Of a stretch of 64,000 nt of DNA, positions 50,101-59,331 are shown in pieces. The notes below the pieces were generated by a model. It worked only from the letters and a program-made list of their open reading frames with translations. It was not told the origin of the DNA and ran no database searches. The stretch lies in NCBI GenBank assembly GCA_041658605.1, contig JBAZZU010000002.1, forward strand, positions 65,816 through 129,815, read 5' to 3'. Source of the stretch: JBAZWE01 sp041658605 (GTDB lineage: Bacteria; Actinomycetota; Thermoleophilia; BMS3ABIN01). Each line of letters opens with the position of its first letter. The first letter of the stretch is position 1. A program made the translations under genes and the position numbers.

Positions 50101-50808
50101 ATGATTTCTTCGCTTATCGAATTTCTCGCAAATATCGTCATCAGCATCATCTCCACTCTGGGCTATTTCGGCGTTTTTTTGGCCATGGCTATCGAGTCGG
50201 CCTGTATTCCCCTGCCTTCAGAGATAATCATGCCGTTTTCGGGATACCTCGTATACAAGGGAGAGATGAACCTGGTGCTGGTCGGTGTGATGGGGGCTCT
50301 GGGAAACCTTGGCGGCTCCCTGCTTGCTTACTGGGTCGGCGCGGTCGGCGGCCGGCCGCTGGTCGAGAAATACGGCAAGTACGTGCTGCTTTCACACCAC
50401 GACCTCGACGTGGCGGACAGGTGGTTTACGAAGTACGGGCGCAGCACGGTCTTCTTCACAAGGCTTATGCCGGTAATCCGGACGTTTATTTCATTCCCGG
50501 CTGGAATCAGCCGCATGAATCTCACAACTTTCAGCATCTATACTTTTCTGGGCGCGCTGCCCTGGTCACTCTTTCTTGCATACGTAGGGTTCAAGCTGGG
50601 TGAGAACTGGGACACACTGGGAGTATATTTCCACAAGGCGGATATCATAATCGGCATACTTCTGGTCGCCGCCGTGGTCTGGTATGTATGGCGTCACTTA
50701 AACAACTTGAAGAAGGACAGGGTTATTGCGGATGAGGCCGCTGCGGGAGAGAAAACCATTAGCCGGGCAAAGCAGCCCGAGACGGCGGACCAGGATGATT
50801 CAGCATGA
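50101..50808 (+). CDS. DedA-family (VTT domain) membrane protein
   Basis: A 235-aa membrane protein with the SNARE-associated/VTT domain: ESACIPLPSEIIMPFSGYLV, FTRLMPVIRTFISFPAGISRMN (the amphipathic re-entrant region with two key Arg). DedA proteins act in lipid-carrier (undecaprenyl phosphate) translocation and membrane homeostasis. It overlaps uppP by four bases (ATGA), and UppP makes undecaprenyl phosphate, so the pairing fits a carrier-recycling unit. Confidence 0.92.
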   Translation: MISSLIEFLANIVISIISTLGYFGVFLAMAIESACIPLPSEIIMPFSGYLVYKGEMNLVLVGVMGALGNLGGSLLAYWVGAVGGRPLVEKYGKYVLLSHHDLDVADRWFTKYGRSTVFFTRLMPVIRTFISFPAGISRMNLTTFSIYTFLGALPWSLFLAYVGFKLGENWDTLGVYFHKADIIIGILLVAAVVWYVWRHLNNLKKDRVIADEAAAGEKTISRAKQPETADQDDSA

Positions 50809-51629
50809 GCATTCTTGAAGCGCTCGTCCTTGGAATCGTGCAGGGACTTACCGAGTTCCTGCCGGTCAGCAGCTCCGCGCACCTGGTTCTGGTCCCCGAC
50901 CTGATGGGTTGGGAGGCACCCACGGTCTCATTCGATCTCGTGCTGCACCTCGGCTCGATGATGGCGGTCCTTGCTTATTTCTGGCGAGATATCCTTGAGA
51001 TTGTGAAGTCTTATTTCAGCGACGGCAGGGATGCGCTGGTTAAAAGGCGCGTGGGACTCTTCCTGGTGATAGGCACGATACCGGCGGCCGTTATCGGCGG
51101 CCTGCTGGAAACACGCTTCGAGGCAGTTTTTGATGAGCCGGCCTGGGTCGCGTTTTTTCTGCTGATCACTGGCGTGTTGCTGGTGGCCAGTCATCTGGTC
51201 TCAGGGGAGCGGGCCGTAAACGGACGGGGCGTCGCCGAGATGAAGCTCTCTGACGTGCTGGCGATCGGCTTCGCCCAGGCGATAGCGATACTTCCCGGCA
51301 TCTCCCGTTCTGGCTCGACTATCTCCACGGGCCTGTTCCTGGGGCTGAGACGGGAGACGGCTGCCCGCTATTCCTTCCTTCTGAGCGTACCGATCATCGC
51401 CGGCGCTGCGATCTTCAAGCTGAGGCATGGTTTCGGCGGGGAAGGTGACGGCGATAATGGCGATGGCGCGGCGGCCCTGATCGTCGGCTTTGTTTTTGCG
51501 GCAATCTCCGGATTTGCTGCGGTAAAGTTCCTGCTTGGTTTCGTGCGTCGCCACAGCCTGATCGGCTTCGCGGTCTATTGCTGGATAGTCGGCGGCGGTG
51601 TCCTGCTCTGGAAGGCTTTTGGCGGCTAG
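50805..51629 (+). CDS. uppP: Undecaprenyl-diphosphatase
   Basis: Removes a phosphate from undecaprenyl diphosphate to recycle the peptidoglycan lipid carrier. The two signatures are VQGLTEFLPVSSSAHLVL (with Glu17 and Ser residues) and ILPGISRSGSTIS. About eight helices, 274 aa. Overlaps the dedA gene by four bases. Confidence 0.97.
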   Translation: MSILEALVLGIVQGLTEFLPVSSSAHLVLVPDLMGWEAPTVSFDLVLHLGSMMAVLAYFWRDILEIVKSYFSDGRDALVKRRVGLFLVIGTIPAAVIGGLLETRFEAVFDEPAWVAFFLLITGVLLVASHLVSGERAVNGRGVAEMKLSDVLAIGFAQAIAILPGISRSGSTISTGLFLGLRRETAARYSFLLSVPIIAGAAIFKLRHGFGGEGDGDNGDGAAALIVGFVFAAISGFAAVKFLLGFVRRHSLIGFAVYCWIVGGGVLLWKAFGG

Positions 51630-51751
51630 ACAAGTTTTATCAACCAGGTTTTCCGCTGGCCGCGCCAGATAGAACCGGCCTGATTGACAACACTAAGAAT
51701 TACAATCGCCGGCGGGTTGTTTCGACCAAGGGCAGGTGATAGAAAGAGCCT

Positions 51752-52789
51752 GTGGAAAGTACGACTCTCCTTTTAATAATGGTAGTCGGGGCTGCCCTCG
51801 CCTTCGACCTCATGAACGGTTTTCATGACGGTTGTAACGCCGTATCAACAGTCATCTACACCAAGGCCCTCAAGCCCCGCACCGCTATCATGATTTCCGC
51901 CGCCTTCAACTTTGTCGGGCCGTTCCTCGGGATCAAGGTCGCGCAGACCATTGGCGGCGTCATAAAATTCGATTTTGGCGCCGACATGCATGAGACCATG
52001 GCAAAACTGGTGATCGCGGCCCTTTTCGGCGCTCTCGTATGGGACTTACTCACATGGTTGTGGGGTCTGCCTGTCAGCTCGTCACACGCACTGGTGGGCG
52101 GCCTGATCGGCGCGGGGACGATGGCGCTCGGGGTGGACGGGATCAACTGGGACGGAGTCACAAAGGTGATGGCCGCGCTTATCCTGTCGCCTTTTATTGG
52201 CATGTTCGTGGGGTTCCTGCTGATGATCCTTTCACGGCGCATCCTGTCCGCGATGCGGCTGGACATCGAGCGGGCGGACGGTTTCTACAAAAAGATGCAG
52301 ATATTTTCCTCCAGCTTCGTCTCATTTACTCATGGCTCCAACGATGCTACGAAAGTAATGGGCATCATCGCCCTTTTTCTGGCCGCCAGCAATCCTGACT
52401 CCGTTGCGGGCGCGCCTCTTCATGTGCCCATGTGGGTCATTCTTTCATGTGCTTTCGTCATGGCGCTGGGAACATATTTGAGCGTCATCTCGATGCGGCT
52501 GGTGCGCACGCTGGGCGAGGGGTTGACGAAGCTGCATCCGGTTCATGGTTTCTCGGCGGAGACGGGCGCCGCGGCCGTCATATTCACGGCGTCTCGCCTG
52601 GGCCTGCCGGTCTCAACGACGCATGTCGTTACTTCCGCTGTGACCGGTACCGGAATCGCCTCCGGGCTTGGTTCGGTTGGATGGAAAACCTTCCGTGATA
52701 TAATGCTGGCCTGGGTTATCACCCTGCCGTTTTGCGCAGGCGTGGCGGCGCTGGCCTTTTTCGTCCTTGACAAAATCCTCACAGGGTAG
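51752..52789 (+). CDS. pit: PiT-type inorganic phosphate transporter
   Basis: A 345-aa low-affinity phosphate/metal-phosphate symporter with ten or so membrane helices. The family signature motifs are AFDLMNGFHDGCNAVSTVI near the N-terminus and SFTHGSNDATKVMGII in the second repeat. LPVSSSHALVGG and LPVSTTHVVTSA are the paired substrate loops. Starts with GTG behind AGAAAGAG. Eight bases separate it from the DUF47 gene, its usual partner. Confidence 0.94.
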   Translation: MESTTLLLIMVVGAALAFDLMNGFHDGCNAVSTVIYTKALKPRTAIMISAAFNFVGPFLGIKVAQTIGGVIKFDFGADMHETMAKLVIAALFGALVWDLLTWLWGLPVSSSHALVGGLIGAGTMALGVDGINWDGVTKVMAALILSPFIGMFVGFLLMILSRRILSAMRLDIERADGFYKKMQIFSSSFVSFTHGSNDATKVMGIIALFLAASNPDSVAGAPLHVPMWVILSCAFVMALGTYLSVISMRLVRTLGEGLTKLHPVHGFSAETGAAAVIFTASRLGLPVSTTHVVTSAVTGTGIASGLGSVGWKTFRDIMLAWVITLPFCAGVAALAFFVLDKILTG

Positions 52790-52797
52790 GTAAAGCT

Positions 52798-53508
52798 ATG
52801 GGACTAATGAGCAAACTGAAGGTAATGCTCACCGGGGCCTCGGTAGAGGGGACGGTGAGGGATCTCGGCATGGCCAGCGAGAACCGCACGATCGACCAGA
52901 TAATGGAGATGGTCGACCTCGTCGTGACCATCAACGAGAAGCTCGTCGATGTCGTCAAGTTATACTGCGCCGACGCCTGCCAGGCGATGGAGAGGGCCGC
53001 GGGCGAGCTGGACGCCCTTGAGAGCCAGGCCGACAAGATGAAGCGCGATATCCTTTCCGGCCTGTCTACTGCCGGCTTTTTCCCCATCAGCCGCGCCGAC
53101 CTGTTCCGGCTGGTTGTAGGCCTGGACAAGATCGCCAACTACGCGACGGGCGCTGCGGACCGCATCGTCATGCGGCGCTTCGAACTCCCACCCGAGGTGA
53201 ACCACCTGATCGAGGAGATGGCTGAAACAGACTTGCGCGCCGTACGGCGTTTGCGCGATGCCATCCTGACGATGCGTCCCAACATGAGGGAAGCAGAAGA
53301 GATCTCGGAAGACGTCGACCGCATCGAGGGAGAGGTGGATGATATCTACGTCAAGATCTACAGCATCCTCTTCGAGATGGATACCGACTTCAAGACTTTC
53401 CATCAGTTGAAGGCCATCATCGAGCGCCTGGAGGAAGTAGCCGACCGCGCTGCCGACTGCGCCGAGACTATCAGGCTGATCGCGGTGCGCCACCTGGAGA
53501 TACAGTAA
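52798..53508 (+). CDS. DUF47/PhoU-like regulator of PiT transporter
   Basis: A 236-aa all-helical protein of the DUF47 (PhoU-related) family. Repeating helical blocks with VNEKLVDVVKLY-type and DKIANYATGAADRIVMRR metal-cluster features fit. In many genomes it is co-encoded with pit and modulates phosphate uptake. Start ATG 52798, eight bases after pit. Confidence 0.9.
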   Translation: MGLMSKLKVMLTGASVEGTVRDLGMASENRTIDQIMEMVDLVVTINEKLVDVVKLYCADACQAMERAAGELDALESQADKMKRDILSGLSTAGFFPISRADLFRLVVGLDKIANYATGAADRIVMRRFELPPEVNHLIEEMAETDLRAVRRLRDAILTMRPNMREAEEISEDVDRIEGEVDDIYVKIYSILFEMDTDFKTFHQLKAIIERLEEVADRAADCAETIRLIAVRHLEIQ

Positions 53509-53522
53509 CGAGCATATCTCCA

Positions 53523-54380
53523 ATGGAGCGGCTGCGCAGGAGCGGAGTCACTCCAGACCGCTCGCTGGGCCAGAACTTCCTCATAGATCCCAACATCCTC
53601 GACGTGATCGAGAAGACAGCGGAGCTTGGACCGGATGACATCGTGCTCGAAGTCGGCCCCGGACTCGGCGTGCTCACAGAGAGGCTTGTAGGCCGCTGCG
53701 CACTGGTCCATTGCGTCGAGCTCGACAGGCGCCTCGCCGCGATGCTCAAGGAAGAATTCGGCGGACACTCAAGTTTCAGGCTGCACCAGGCGGATGCCAT
53801 GAAGTTCCCCCTGGGAGAGCTTGACCCGCCGCCCGCCAAGTTTGTATCCAACCTGCCATATAATGTCGCGGCGCCGCTCGTCATGAAAAGCCTGGAGGAG
53901 CTCGCCGGGACACGGCTCTGGTGTCTTATGCTGCAGAAAGAGATAGCGGACCGGTTCTTTGCAGAGACCGGGGCGGCCAACTATGGCGGCATATCGGTCA
54001 TGGTCCAGTTGCTTTGTAAAAAGTTATCGTCAAGACATATTTCAGGTTCGGTTTTTTATCCCAGGCCCCGGGTGCGCTCGAGCCTGCTGGCATTCAAGCG
54101 GCGTGAAGGCGATGGTTTCACAACCTCCAGTTTCAGGCTGGTAAGATCGCTGGTTGCTGCCTCTTTCAGCCATCGGCGCAAGACGCTGGCTAATAGCCTG
54201 GTCGAAGCGGAAGGTGAACTGGCGTTGCCGGTGCTGTCACGGATCGACGCGGGCGGCCGGAAGAAGTTTGTCGAGCAGCTGCTTGGCGAAGCCGGCATCG
54301 CCGCGAATGCCCGGCCGCAGGAGCTCGCGCCGGGTCAATACGAGGAACTGGCGATCATGATTTCGAATATCGAGGGCTGA
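53523..54380 (+). CDS. rsmA: 16S rRNA dimethyladenosine transferase (RsmA/KsgA)
   Basis: Dimethylates two adjacent adenosines near the 3' end of 16S rRNA. LGQNFLIDPNILD, VLEVGPGLGVLTERL (SAM motif I) and VSNLPYNVAAPLVMK (the NLPY target-base motif) are intact, as is the C-terminal helical domain. 285 aa is standard. No clear ribosome site before ATG. ispE follows 2 bp later, the typical actinobacterial order. Confidence 0.97.
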   Translation: MERLRRSGVTPDRSLGQNFLIDPNILDVIEKTAELGPDDIVLEVGPGLGVLTERLVGRCALVHCVELDRRLAAMLKEEFGGHSSFRLHQADAMKFPLGELDPPPAKFVSNLPYNVAAPLVMKSLEELAGTRLWCLMLQKEIADRFFAETGAANYGGISVMVQLLCKKLSSRHISGSVFYPRPRVRSSLLAFKRREGDGFTTSSFRLVRSLVAASFSHRRKTLANSLVEAEGELALPVLSRIDAGGRKKFVEQLLGEAGIAANARPQELAPGQYEELAIMISNIEG

Positions 54381-54382
54381 TA

Positions 54383-55279
54383 ATGCATGAAACCAATAAA
54401 AATATCGCCGAAATGCGGGCGCCGGCAAAAGTAAATCTCTGGCTGCATGTGGGCCCGAGGCAGGCGGATGGTTTTCATCCGGTATGCTCCCTGATGGACA
54501 GGGTCACAATAGCTGATACCCTACAGGCGCGGCGTGGAACCAGCGAAGGAATACGCCTCAGCGTCTCTGGCATGGACAATGACGCCCCGCAGGAAAACCT
54601 GGTGATGCAGGCAGCCCGTGCCCTGGAGCAGGAGGCCGGCACACGGCTGGACGTCGATATCGACCTGAACAAGATGATTCCCGTAGCGGCGGGCCTGGGC
54701 GGCGGTAGCTCGGACGCGGCCGCCATCCTCAAGCTGCTCGTATTCCTCTTCGGGCTGGATATCCATGAAACGAAACTGATGGAGATCGCCGGCGTGCTGG
54801 GCTCTGACGTTCCTTTCTTCATGACCAGCGGGCCACAGCTGGCCGAGGGCAAGGGGGACGTCCTGATGCCGGTGCGGCTCGGATTCGATTATGCCGTTGT
54901 GATAATCAACCCGGGAATAAGGCTCTCGACAGCTGACGTCTACAAACTCTATGAAGAAACCGCGGGAGCAAACGAAGAGACGTTTGCCAATCACGTGGAG
55001 TGGGCTCATGAGGAGGTCGGCAGACTTGATTCCCTCGACTCCCTGCTCAACCAGATGCACAATGACCTGGAATCGCCGGCTAGAAGCCTCTGCCCTGAAA
55101 TCGACGGTATCGAGCAGGGACTGCGTGCATCCGGAGCCGCGGGCGTGCTCGTCAGCGGCAGCGGTCCATCCGTCTTCGGCGTCTACGAGGACCTGGAAAA
55201 AGCATCCCATGCAGGCGAAAAACTCGGCAGGAAATATCCCCTCACCTGGGTGGCAACCCCGGTCCCCGTAGAAGCCTGA
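54383..55279 (+). CDS. ispE: 4-diphosphocytidyl-2-C-methyl-D-erythritol kinase
   Basis: GHMP kinase of the MEP isoprenoid pathway. The ATP-binding loop PVAAGLGGGSSDAAA and the substrate motif MRAPAKVNLWLHV are present, and the C-terminal GSGPSVFG completes the GHMP motif III. 298 aa, normal. Follows rsmA directly. Confidence 0.97.
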   Translation: MHETNKNIAEMRAPAKVNLWLHVGPRQADGFHPVCSLMDRVTIADTLQARRGTSEGIRLSVSGMDNDAPQENLVMQAARALEQEAGTRLDVDIDLNKMIPVAAGLGGGSSDAAAILKLLVFLFGLDIHETKLMEIAGVLGSDVPFFMTSGPQLAEGKGDVLMPVRLGFDYAVVIINPGIRLSTADVYKLYEETAGANEETFANHVEWAHEEVGRLDSLDSLLNQMHNDLESPARSLCPEIDGIEQGLRASGAAGVLVSGSGPSVFGVYEDLEKASHAGEKLGRKYPLTWVATPVPVEA

Positions 55280-55744
55280 ACTTCCAACGCGGTACCACCT
55301 CCTAAAAAATGCGCTTTATGCAGGCCATTTCCACCGAAGAAATCAAACCTAATTAATACGACCTCCTTTGTATCAGGGAATTTATCACTATTAATAAGCA
55401 ATTTCCCCGATAGTATTAATATTCAATCAGGGTAGGATATCTCCAGCAGGCTGAGCACGAAAGACGGAAGAAAGGCTCAGACAGGCTGATCAGAAAAGTT
55501 TATTTCCGGCGACAGGAGAACCAGGTGTCGGTAAGTTTTTCGAAGTTTGGGTACCCCCACCCTGGCGGGCAGGGTCAGATAGAATCGCACGATTTTTCTG
55601 ACTTTGCCCGCCGCCCGCTTTTTTTGGCACCAGATTTATCCAGGCATTAAGAAAGGTCGATATCAATCCTCTTCTGCGGTGCGGGGGTCTTTAACCCCCA
55701 AAACCGGTAAAGCAGGAGGGCGAGGTATCAAAGGGGAAGAAATC
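55280..55744 (+). other. Intergenic leader ending in a strong terminator, no gene seen
   Basis: About 465 bp, AT-rich in the first half. An inverted repeat region (AGGCTGAGC...GGCTCAGAC) around 55450-55485 and then a terminator hairpin at 55564-55627 precede the DUF2267 gene. The arrangement could be a read-through leader for that gene. No known riboswitch signature is recognised. Confidence 0.35.
55564..55627 (+). terminator. Long hairpin with T run (terminator or attenuator)
   Basis: GGCGGGCAGGGTCAG pairs with CTGACTTTGCCCGCC around an AT-rich 19-base loop, then GCCCGC and seven T. It lies 118 bp before the DUF2267 start and after the ispE stop by 285 bp, so it may end ispE transcription or attenuate DUF2267. 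Confidence 0.7.
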
Positions 55745-56176
55745 ATGAGCGAACATAAATTCCTGAAAATGATAAAGCAGAGGGGCCTGTATAGCACCCA
55801 GGGTGAAGCGGCGAGGGCCGCGAATGCCGTTTTCGGCACCGTCAAGGCATGGCTGTCACCTTCGGCCGCCGACGACATGCGCAAGGTTCTTACCGGCGAT
55901 GCCGAGCAGCTCTGGCGCTATTCACCGGTAACATCCCTGTCGGCTCCGGTTGGCAGAGGGTCTTCCCGTGGATCGGCCCAGTCACTGCATTTCATTCTCA
56001 GGGTTCAACAGCTGGGAAATTACCATTCCTCCTCAGAAGCGCGCCGCGCCGCATGTTCGGTATTCAGCGCGCTTGCGGGGAGCCTGCCGGTTGAACCGGA
56101 GATATTTCTGGGGAAGGTGTTCCCACCAGAGATCATGGGAGCCTGCCGCGCCGGTTCTGCGAGCTGGGCTGCCTGA
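55745..56176 (+). CDS. DUF2267 protein with two repeats
   Basis: A 143-aa small helical protein. Two copies of the DUF2267 core, FLKMIKQRGLYSTQGEAARAANAVFGTVKAWLSPS and HFILRVQQLGNYHSSSEARRAACSVFSALAGSLPVE, each two helices with the turn Gly and Ala-rich face. Family function is unknown; it occurs in stress and gas-vesicle-linked contexts. ATG 55745 is used; an open frame extends upstream without homology. Confidence 0.75.
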   Translation: MSEHKFLKMIKQRGLYSTQGEAARAANAVFGTVKAWLSPSAADDMRKVLTGDAEQLWRYSPVTSLSAPVGRGSSRGSAQSLHFILRVQQLGNYHSSSEARRAACSVFSALAGSLPVEPEIFLGKVFPPEIMGACRAGSASWAA

Positions 56177-56216
56177 TATGGCTGTCAATGCCCTCCAAAA
56201 AAGAAGGGATCGGAAT

Positions 56217-56522
56217 ATGACGGGAAAACAGGCAAGAGGCGGTTGGGTCAAACAGCTTATGGAAGCTGACGAGCCAAGTTTGAGCGGTTTTACCGTGGAT
56301 GCGCTCGACGGTATCGCTGGCAGGATCGAACAGGTGCTGTACTGGAGCGATGCCAGGGTTCCCGATTATGTGGTTGTCGGCACCGGCCGCTGGATATTCG
56401 GCCATAAGTCCGTCCTTTCAATAAAGGTGATTGAGGAAGTAGATCTTGAAAACAGGCGCCTGCGCATGTCCTTAAGCAAGGATCAGATTCGCCAGGCGCC
56501 AGAGTTTCTGCCGGGCATCTGA
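56217..56522 (+). CDS. PRC-barrel domain protein
   Basis: A 101-aa protein. VDALDGIAGRIEQVLYWSDARVPDYVVVG and FGHKSVLSIKVIEEVDLENRRLRMSLSKDQIRQAPE match the PRC-barrel beta fold used in electron-transfer chains and stress proteins. ATG 56217 follows AAGGGA. Forty bases separate it from the DUF2267 gene, so the two may be co-expressed. No signal peptide. Confidence 0.75.
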   Translation: MTGKQARGGWVKQLMEADEPSLSGFTVDALDGIAGRIEQVLYWSDARVPDYVVVGTGRWIFGHKSVLSIKVIEEVDLENRRLRMSLSKDQIRQAPEFLPGI

Positions 56523-56569
56523 CAGAAACTGGCTGTAGAGGGGGGAAGGAATCCCACGCATTTTTAGCC

Positions 56570-56604
56570 GGCCGGCTCCCGAGAGGGGGTCGGCCGCACG
56601 ATTT
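56570..56604 (+). terminator. Probable terminator after the PRC-barrel gene
   Basis: GGCCGGCTCCC can pair, with two mismatches, with GGGGGTCGGCC around GAGA, followed by ATTTTCT. Confidence 0.45.
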
Positions 56605-56666
56605 TCTGGATGCTTGACCTTTTGTGCCTGCTCTACTATACTTTTTTCGCCTTCATTGGCTGCCCT

Positions 56667-56741
56667 TGGGGCGTAGCCAAGCGGTAAGGCTGCGGGTTTT
56701 GGTCCCGTGATACGGAGGTTCGAATCCTCCCGCCCCAGCCA
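56667..56741 (+). tRNA. tRNA-Gln(UUG)
   Basis: TGGGGCG pairs with CGCCCCA in the acceptor stem, anticodon loop TTTTGGT with anticodon UUG, T arm GGAGGTTCGAATCCTCC, discriminator G and encoded CCA. Confidence 0.96.
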
Positions 56742-56846
56742 CATATGATGACAGTCAGAGCGAGGATTCGCTCATTTTTTTGTCTGTTGGCAGCATGTGA
56801 GCGGGCAAAAAAACGTAATTGCAAAGGCGCTGAATAATCCCAACCT

Positions 56847-58277
56847 ATGCAGTCTGCTTCAGCTGAAGAATCGAAGCGATCCCTGGCCGTTGTCGTTCTG
56901 GCAGCCGGTATGGGCACGCGCATGAAGTCACACAAGCCCAAGGTCTTGCACACTGTCTGTGGCAAACCCATGATCTCCTGGGTCAGTGAGGCGATCCAGG
57001 CGGTCTCACCGGACCGCACGCTGGTCGTGCTGGGAAGCGGCGTGGAATCAGTCCACCAGGTGTTGCCGCAGAGGACTGAAGTGGTGATGCAGGACAAACA
57101 GCTTGGAACCGGCGACGCGGTGCGCAGCGCAAAAGACTCGCTGGAAGGTTTCGAGGGCGATATCCTGGTCTTGTATGGAGATACGCCGCTGGTGACCGGG
57201 GAAGAGCTGCAGGGTCTGCTGAAGGTGCATGAGTACGGGGCTCCCACCTGCACGCTGATGACGGTGGCTGTCGATGACCCGGTCCATTATGGCAGGGTCT
57301 GCCGCGATGCCGACGGACGAGTCACAAGGGTCGTCGAGGATCGAGACGCCAACGAGGATGAAAAGAAGATTTGTGAGGTGAACGCGGGCGTTTACGTTTT
57401 TGAGGCGCCGGCACTCTGGGAGGCACTGGCCGAGGTGGGCAGTGAAAACGACCAGGAAGAGATATATCTGACCGACGTGGTGGAGATCATGGCCGGCAGG
57501 GGCCAGGTAGTGCTGGCCCATACTGTGGATGATCCTACGGTCGTGATGGGGGTCAACTCCCGTCTGGACCTGGCCCAGGCGGCGAAGGCGATGCGCAGGC
57601 GCATACTCAGGCGGCATATGCTCGCGGGCGTGACTGTCATCGATCCCGCGTCAACATATATCGAGGCTGACGTACGCATCGGCCGGGATACGACCCTCGA
57701 GCCGATGACGATTCTCACGGGCGTTACCGTCATAGGAGAGGACTGTGTCATCGGGCCGTCAACCACCGTGATCGACAGCAGCGTGGATGACGGGGTGACG
57801 CTGGTTTCGTCCTACGTGACGGGTGCGGATATCGCCGCCGGCTGTAACGTCGGGCCATTCGCATATCTGAGGCCGGGCGCGCGGTTAGAAGCGGGGGCCA
57901 AGGCCGGGACTTTTGTGGAGATCAAGAACAGTGTCGTGGGCGAGGGTGCCAAGGTGCCTCACTTGAGCTATATTGGAGATACTGATATCGGCCCGGGCAC
58001 CAACATCGGCGCCGGGAACATAACCGCCAACTACGATGGCATCAAGAAGCACCGTACCGGGATCGGCGCCGCCGTTCATACTGGCGCCAACACTGTGTTC
58101 GTTGCGCCGGTAACAGTAGGCGACAGGGCAATGACAGGCGCAGGCTCGGTGATAACGGACGATGTAGGTGAGGGTGCGCTGGGAATCTCACGCCCACCCC
58201 AGGGAAATATCGAGGGCTACGGCGACCGGAAGTTCGGAACTGGCTCCAAAAAAGGCAAAAAAGAGGCAGACAGGTGA
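56847..58277 (+). CDS. glmU: Bifunctional N-acetylglucosamine-1-phosphate uridyltransferase/glucosamine-1-P acetyltransferase
   Basis: Makes UDP-GlcNAc, the peptidoglycan precursor. The N-terminal VVLAAGMGTRMKSHKPKVLH is the uridyltransferase loop, and LYGDTPLV gives the metal Asp. The C-terminal left-handed beta-helix (from about residue 260) carries GNITANYDGIKKHRTGIG and HTGANTVFVAPV, the acetyltransferase active site. 476 aa; the last 20 residues form a Lys-rich tail. prs follows, as commonly seen in Gram-positive genomes. Confidence 0.97.
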   Translation: MQSASAEESKRSLAVVVLAAGMGTRMKSHKPKVLHTVCGKPMISWVSEAIQAVSPDRTLVVLGSGVESVHQVLPQRTEVVMQDKQLGTGDAVRSAKDSLEGFEGDILVLYGDTPLVTGEELQGLLKVHEYGAPTCTLMTVAVDDPVHYGRVCRDADGRVTRVVEDRDANEDEKKICEVNAGVYVFEAPALWEALAEVGSENDQEEIYLTDVVEIMAGRGQVVLAHTVDDPTVVMGVNSRLDLAQAAKAMRRRILRRHMLAGVTVIDPASTYIEADVRIGRDTTLEPMTILTGVTVIGEDCVIGPSTTVIDSSVDDGVTLVSSYVTGADIAAGCNVGPFAYLRPGARLEAGAKAGTFVEIKNSVVGEGAKVPHLSYIGDTDIGPGTNIGAGNITANYDGIKKHRTGIGAAVHTGANTVFVAPVTVGDRAMTGAGSVITDDVGEGALGISRPPQGNIEGYGDRKFGTGSKKGKKEADR

Positions 58278-58320
58278 TTTTTATTCATATGCGGCAAACA
58301 AGTATGGAGGAGCAAACAAT

Positions 58321-59313
58321 ATGATGTCGAGCAGCATCCTGACCCAGAACAGCAAGCGCCTCATGCTTTTCTGCGGTCGCAGCAACCCCGATCTGGGTGA
58401 GAAGATCGCCGACCAGCTGCAGATAAAACTGGGCGACATCGAGACCAAGACTTTCAGCAACGGCGAGATCTACATGCGCTACAGGGAGAACGTGCGCGGC
58501 AGCGACGTCTTCCTGATCCAGTCCACCAGCCCCCCGGTGAACGACAACCTGATGGAGCTGCTGATCATGATCCAGGCGGCGCGGCTGGCGTCGGCGCGGC
58601 GCATCACGGCGGTCATGCCGTGGCTGGGTTATTGCCGGCAGGACAAGAAGAGCGCGGGACGCGAGCCGATCAGCGCCAAGCTGGTGGCCGACCTGCTGCA
58701 GGTGGCCGGCGCCGACCGTGTGTTGACCATGGACTTACACCAGGGGCAGGTGCAGGGCTTCTTCAATATCCCGGTGGATCATATGACCGCACTGTCGATC
58801 CTCGCCGGATACTTCAGGCTCAAACAGATTCCGGAGCAGGAGCTGGTAGTGGTGTCTCCGGACGTCGGCGGCTCGAAGCGGGCCAAGAAATTCGCCGACA
58901 AGCTGGGCGCGGTCGACCTGGCCATCCTCAACAAGACAAGGCCCGAGCATAACGTGGCCGAGATCATGGAAGTCATCGGAGACGTCAAAGGCAAGGTCGC
59001 GATCATGGTGGACGATATCATCGACACCGCCGGCACCATTGCCGCGGGCGCCGAAGTGCTCCTGGAAATGGGCGCCAGCGATGTCTACGTGACCGCGACT
59101 CATCCGGTTCTTTCCGGCCCGGCATATGAGCGGCTGGAGGCTTCGCCGGTCAAGGAAGTGGTAGTTACTGACACGCTGCCCTTGAATACTGAGAAAAAGA
59201 CCAGCAAAATAAAGGTTCTGTCTATCGCAAATACTCTGGCCGACACAATCCAGAGTGTTTTCCGTGACGAGTCCGTCAGCAAACTGTTTGAAGGAAATGA
59301 CCAATTATTCTAG
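58321..59313 (+). CDS. prs: Ribose-phosphate pyrophosphokinase
   Basis: Makes PRPP from ribose 5-phosphate and ATP. Motifs include MDLHQGQVQGFFNIPVDH, the PRPP loop VAIMVDDIIDTAGTI and TNDNLMELLIMIQA-type substrate residues. ATG 58321 follows GGAGGAGCAAACAAT and gives 330 aa, close to family length; the open frame upstream to 58168 overlaps glmU in another frame. Confidence 0.97.
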   Translation: MMSSSILTQNSKRLMLFCGRSNPDLGEKIADQLQIKLGDIETKTFSNGEIYMRYRENVRGSDVFLIQSTSPPVNDNLMELLIMIQAARLASARRITAVMPWLGYCRQDKKSAGREPISAKLVADLLQVAGADRVLTMDLHQGQVQGFFNIPVDHMTALSILAGYFRLKQIPEQELVVVSPDVGGSKRAKKFADKLGAVDLAILNKTRPEHNVAEIMEVIGDVKGKVAIMVDDIIDTAGTIAAGAEVLLEMGASDVYVTATHPVLSGPAYERLEASPVKEVVVTDTLPLNTEKKTSKIKVLSIANTLADTIQSVFRDESVSKLFEGNDQLF

Positions 59314-59331
59314 GAAGCGTGGGAGTGAATT

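Noticed and set aside
55950..56216. Extended start of the PRC-barrel gene
   Set aside because: The extension overlaps the DUF2267 gene in another frame; ATG 56217 has its own ribosome site and starts right before the domain.
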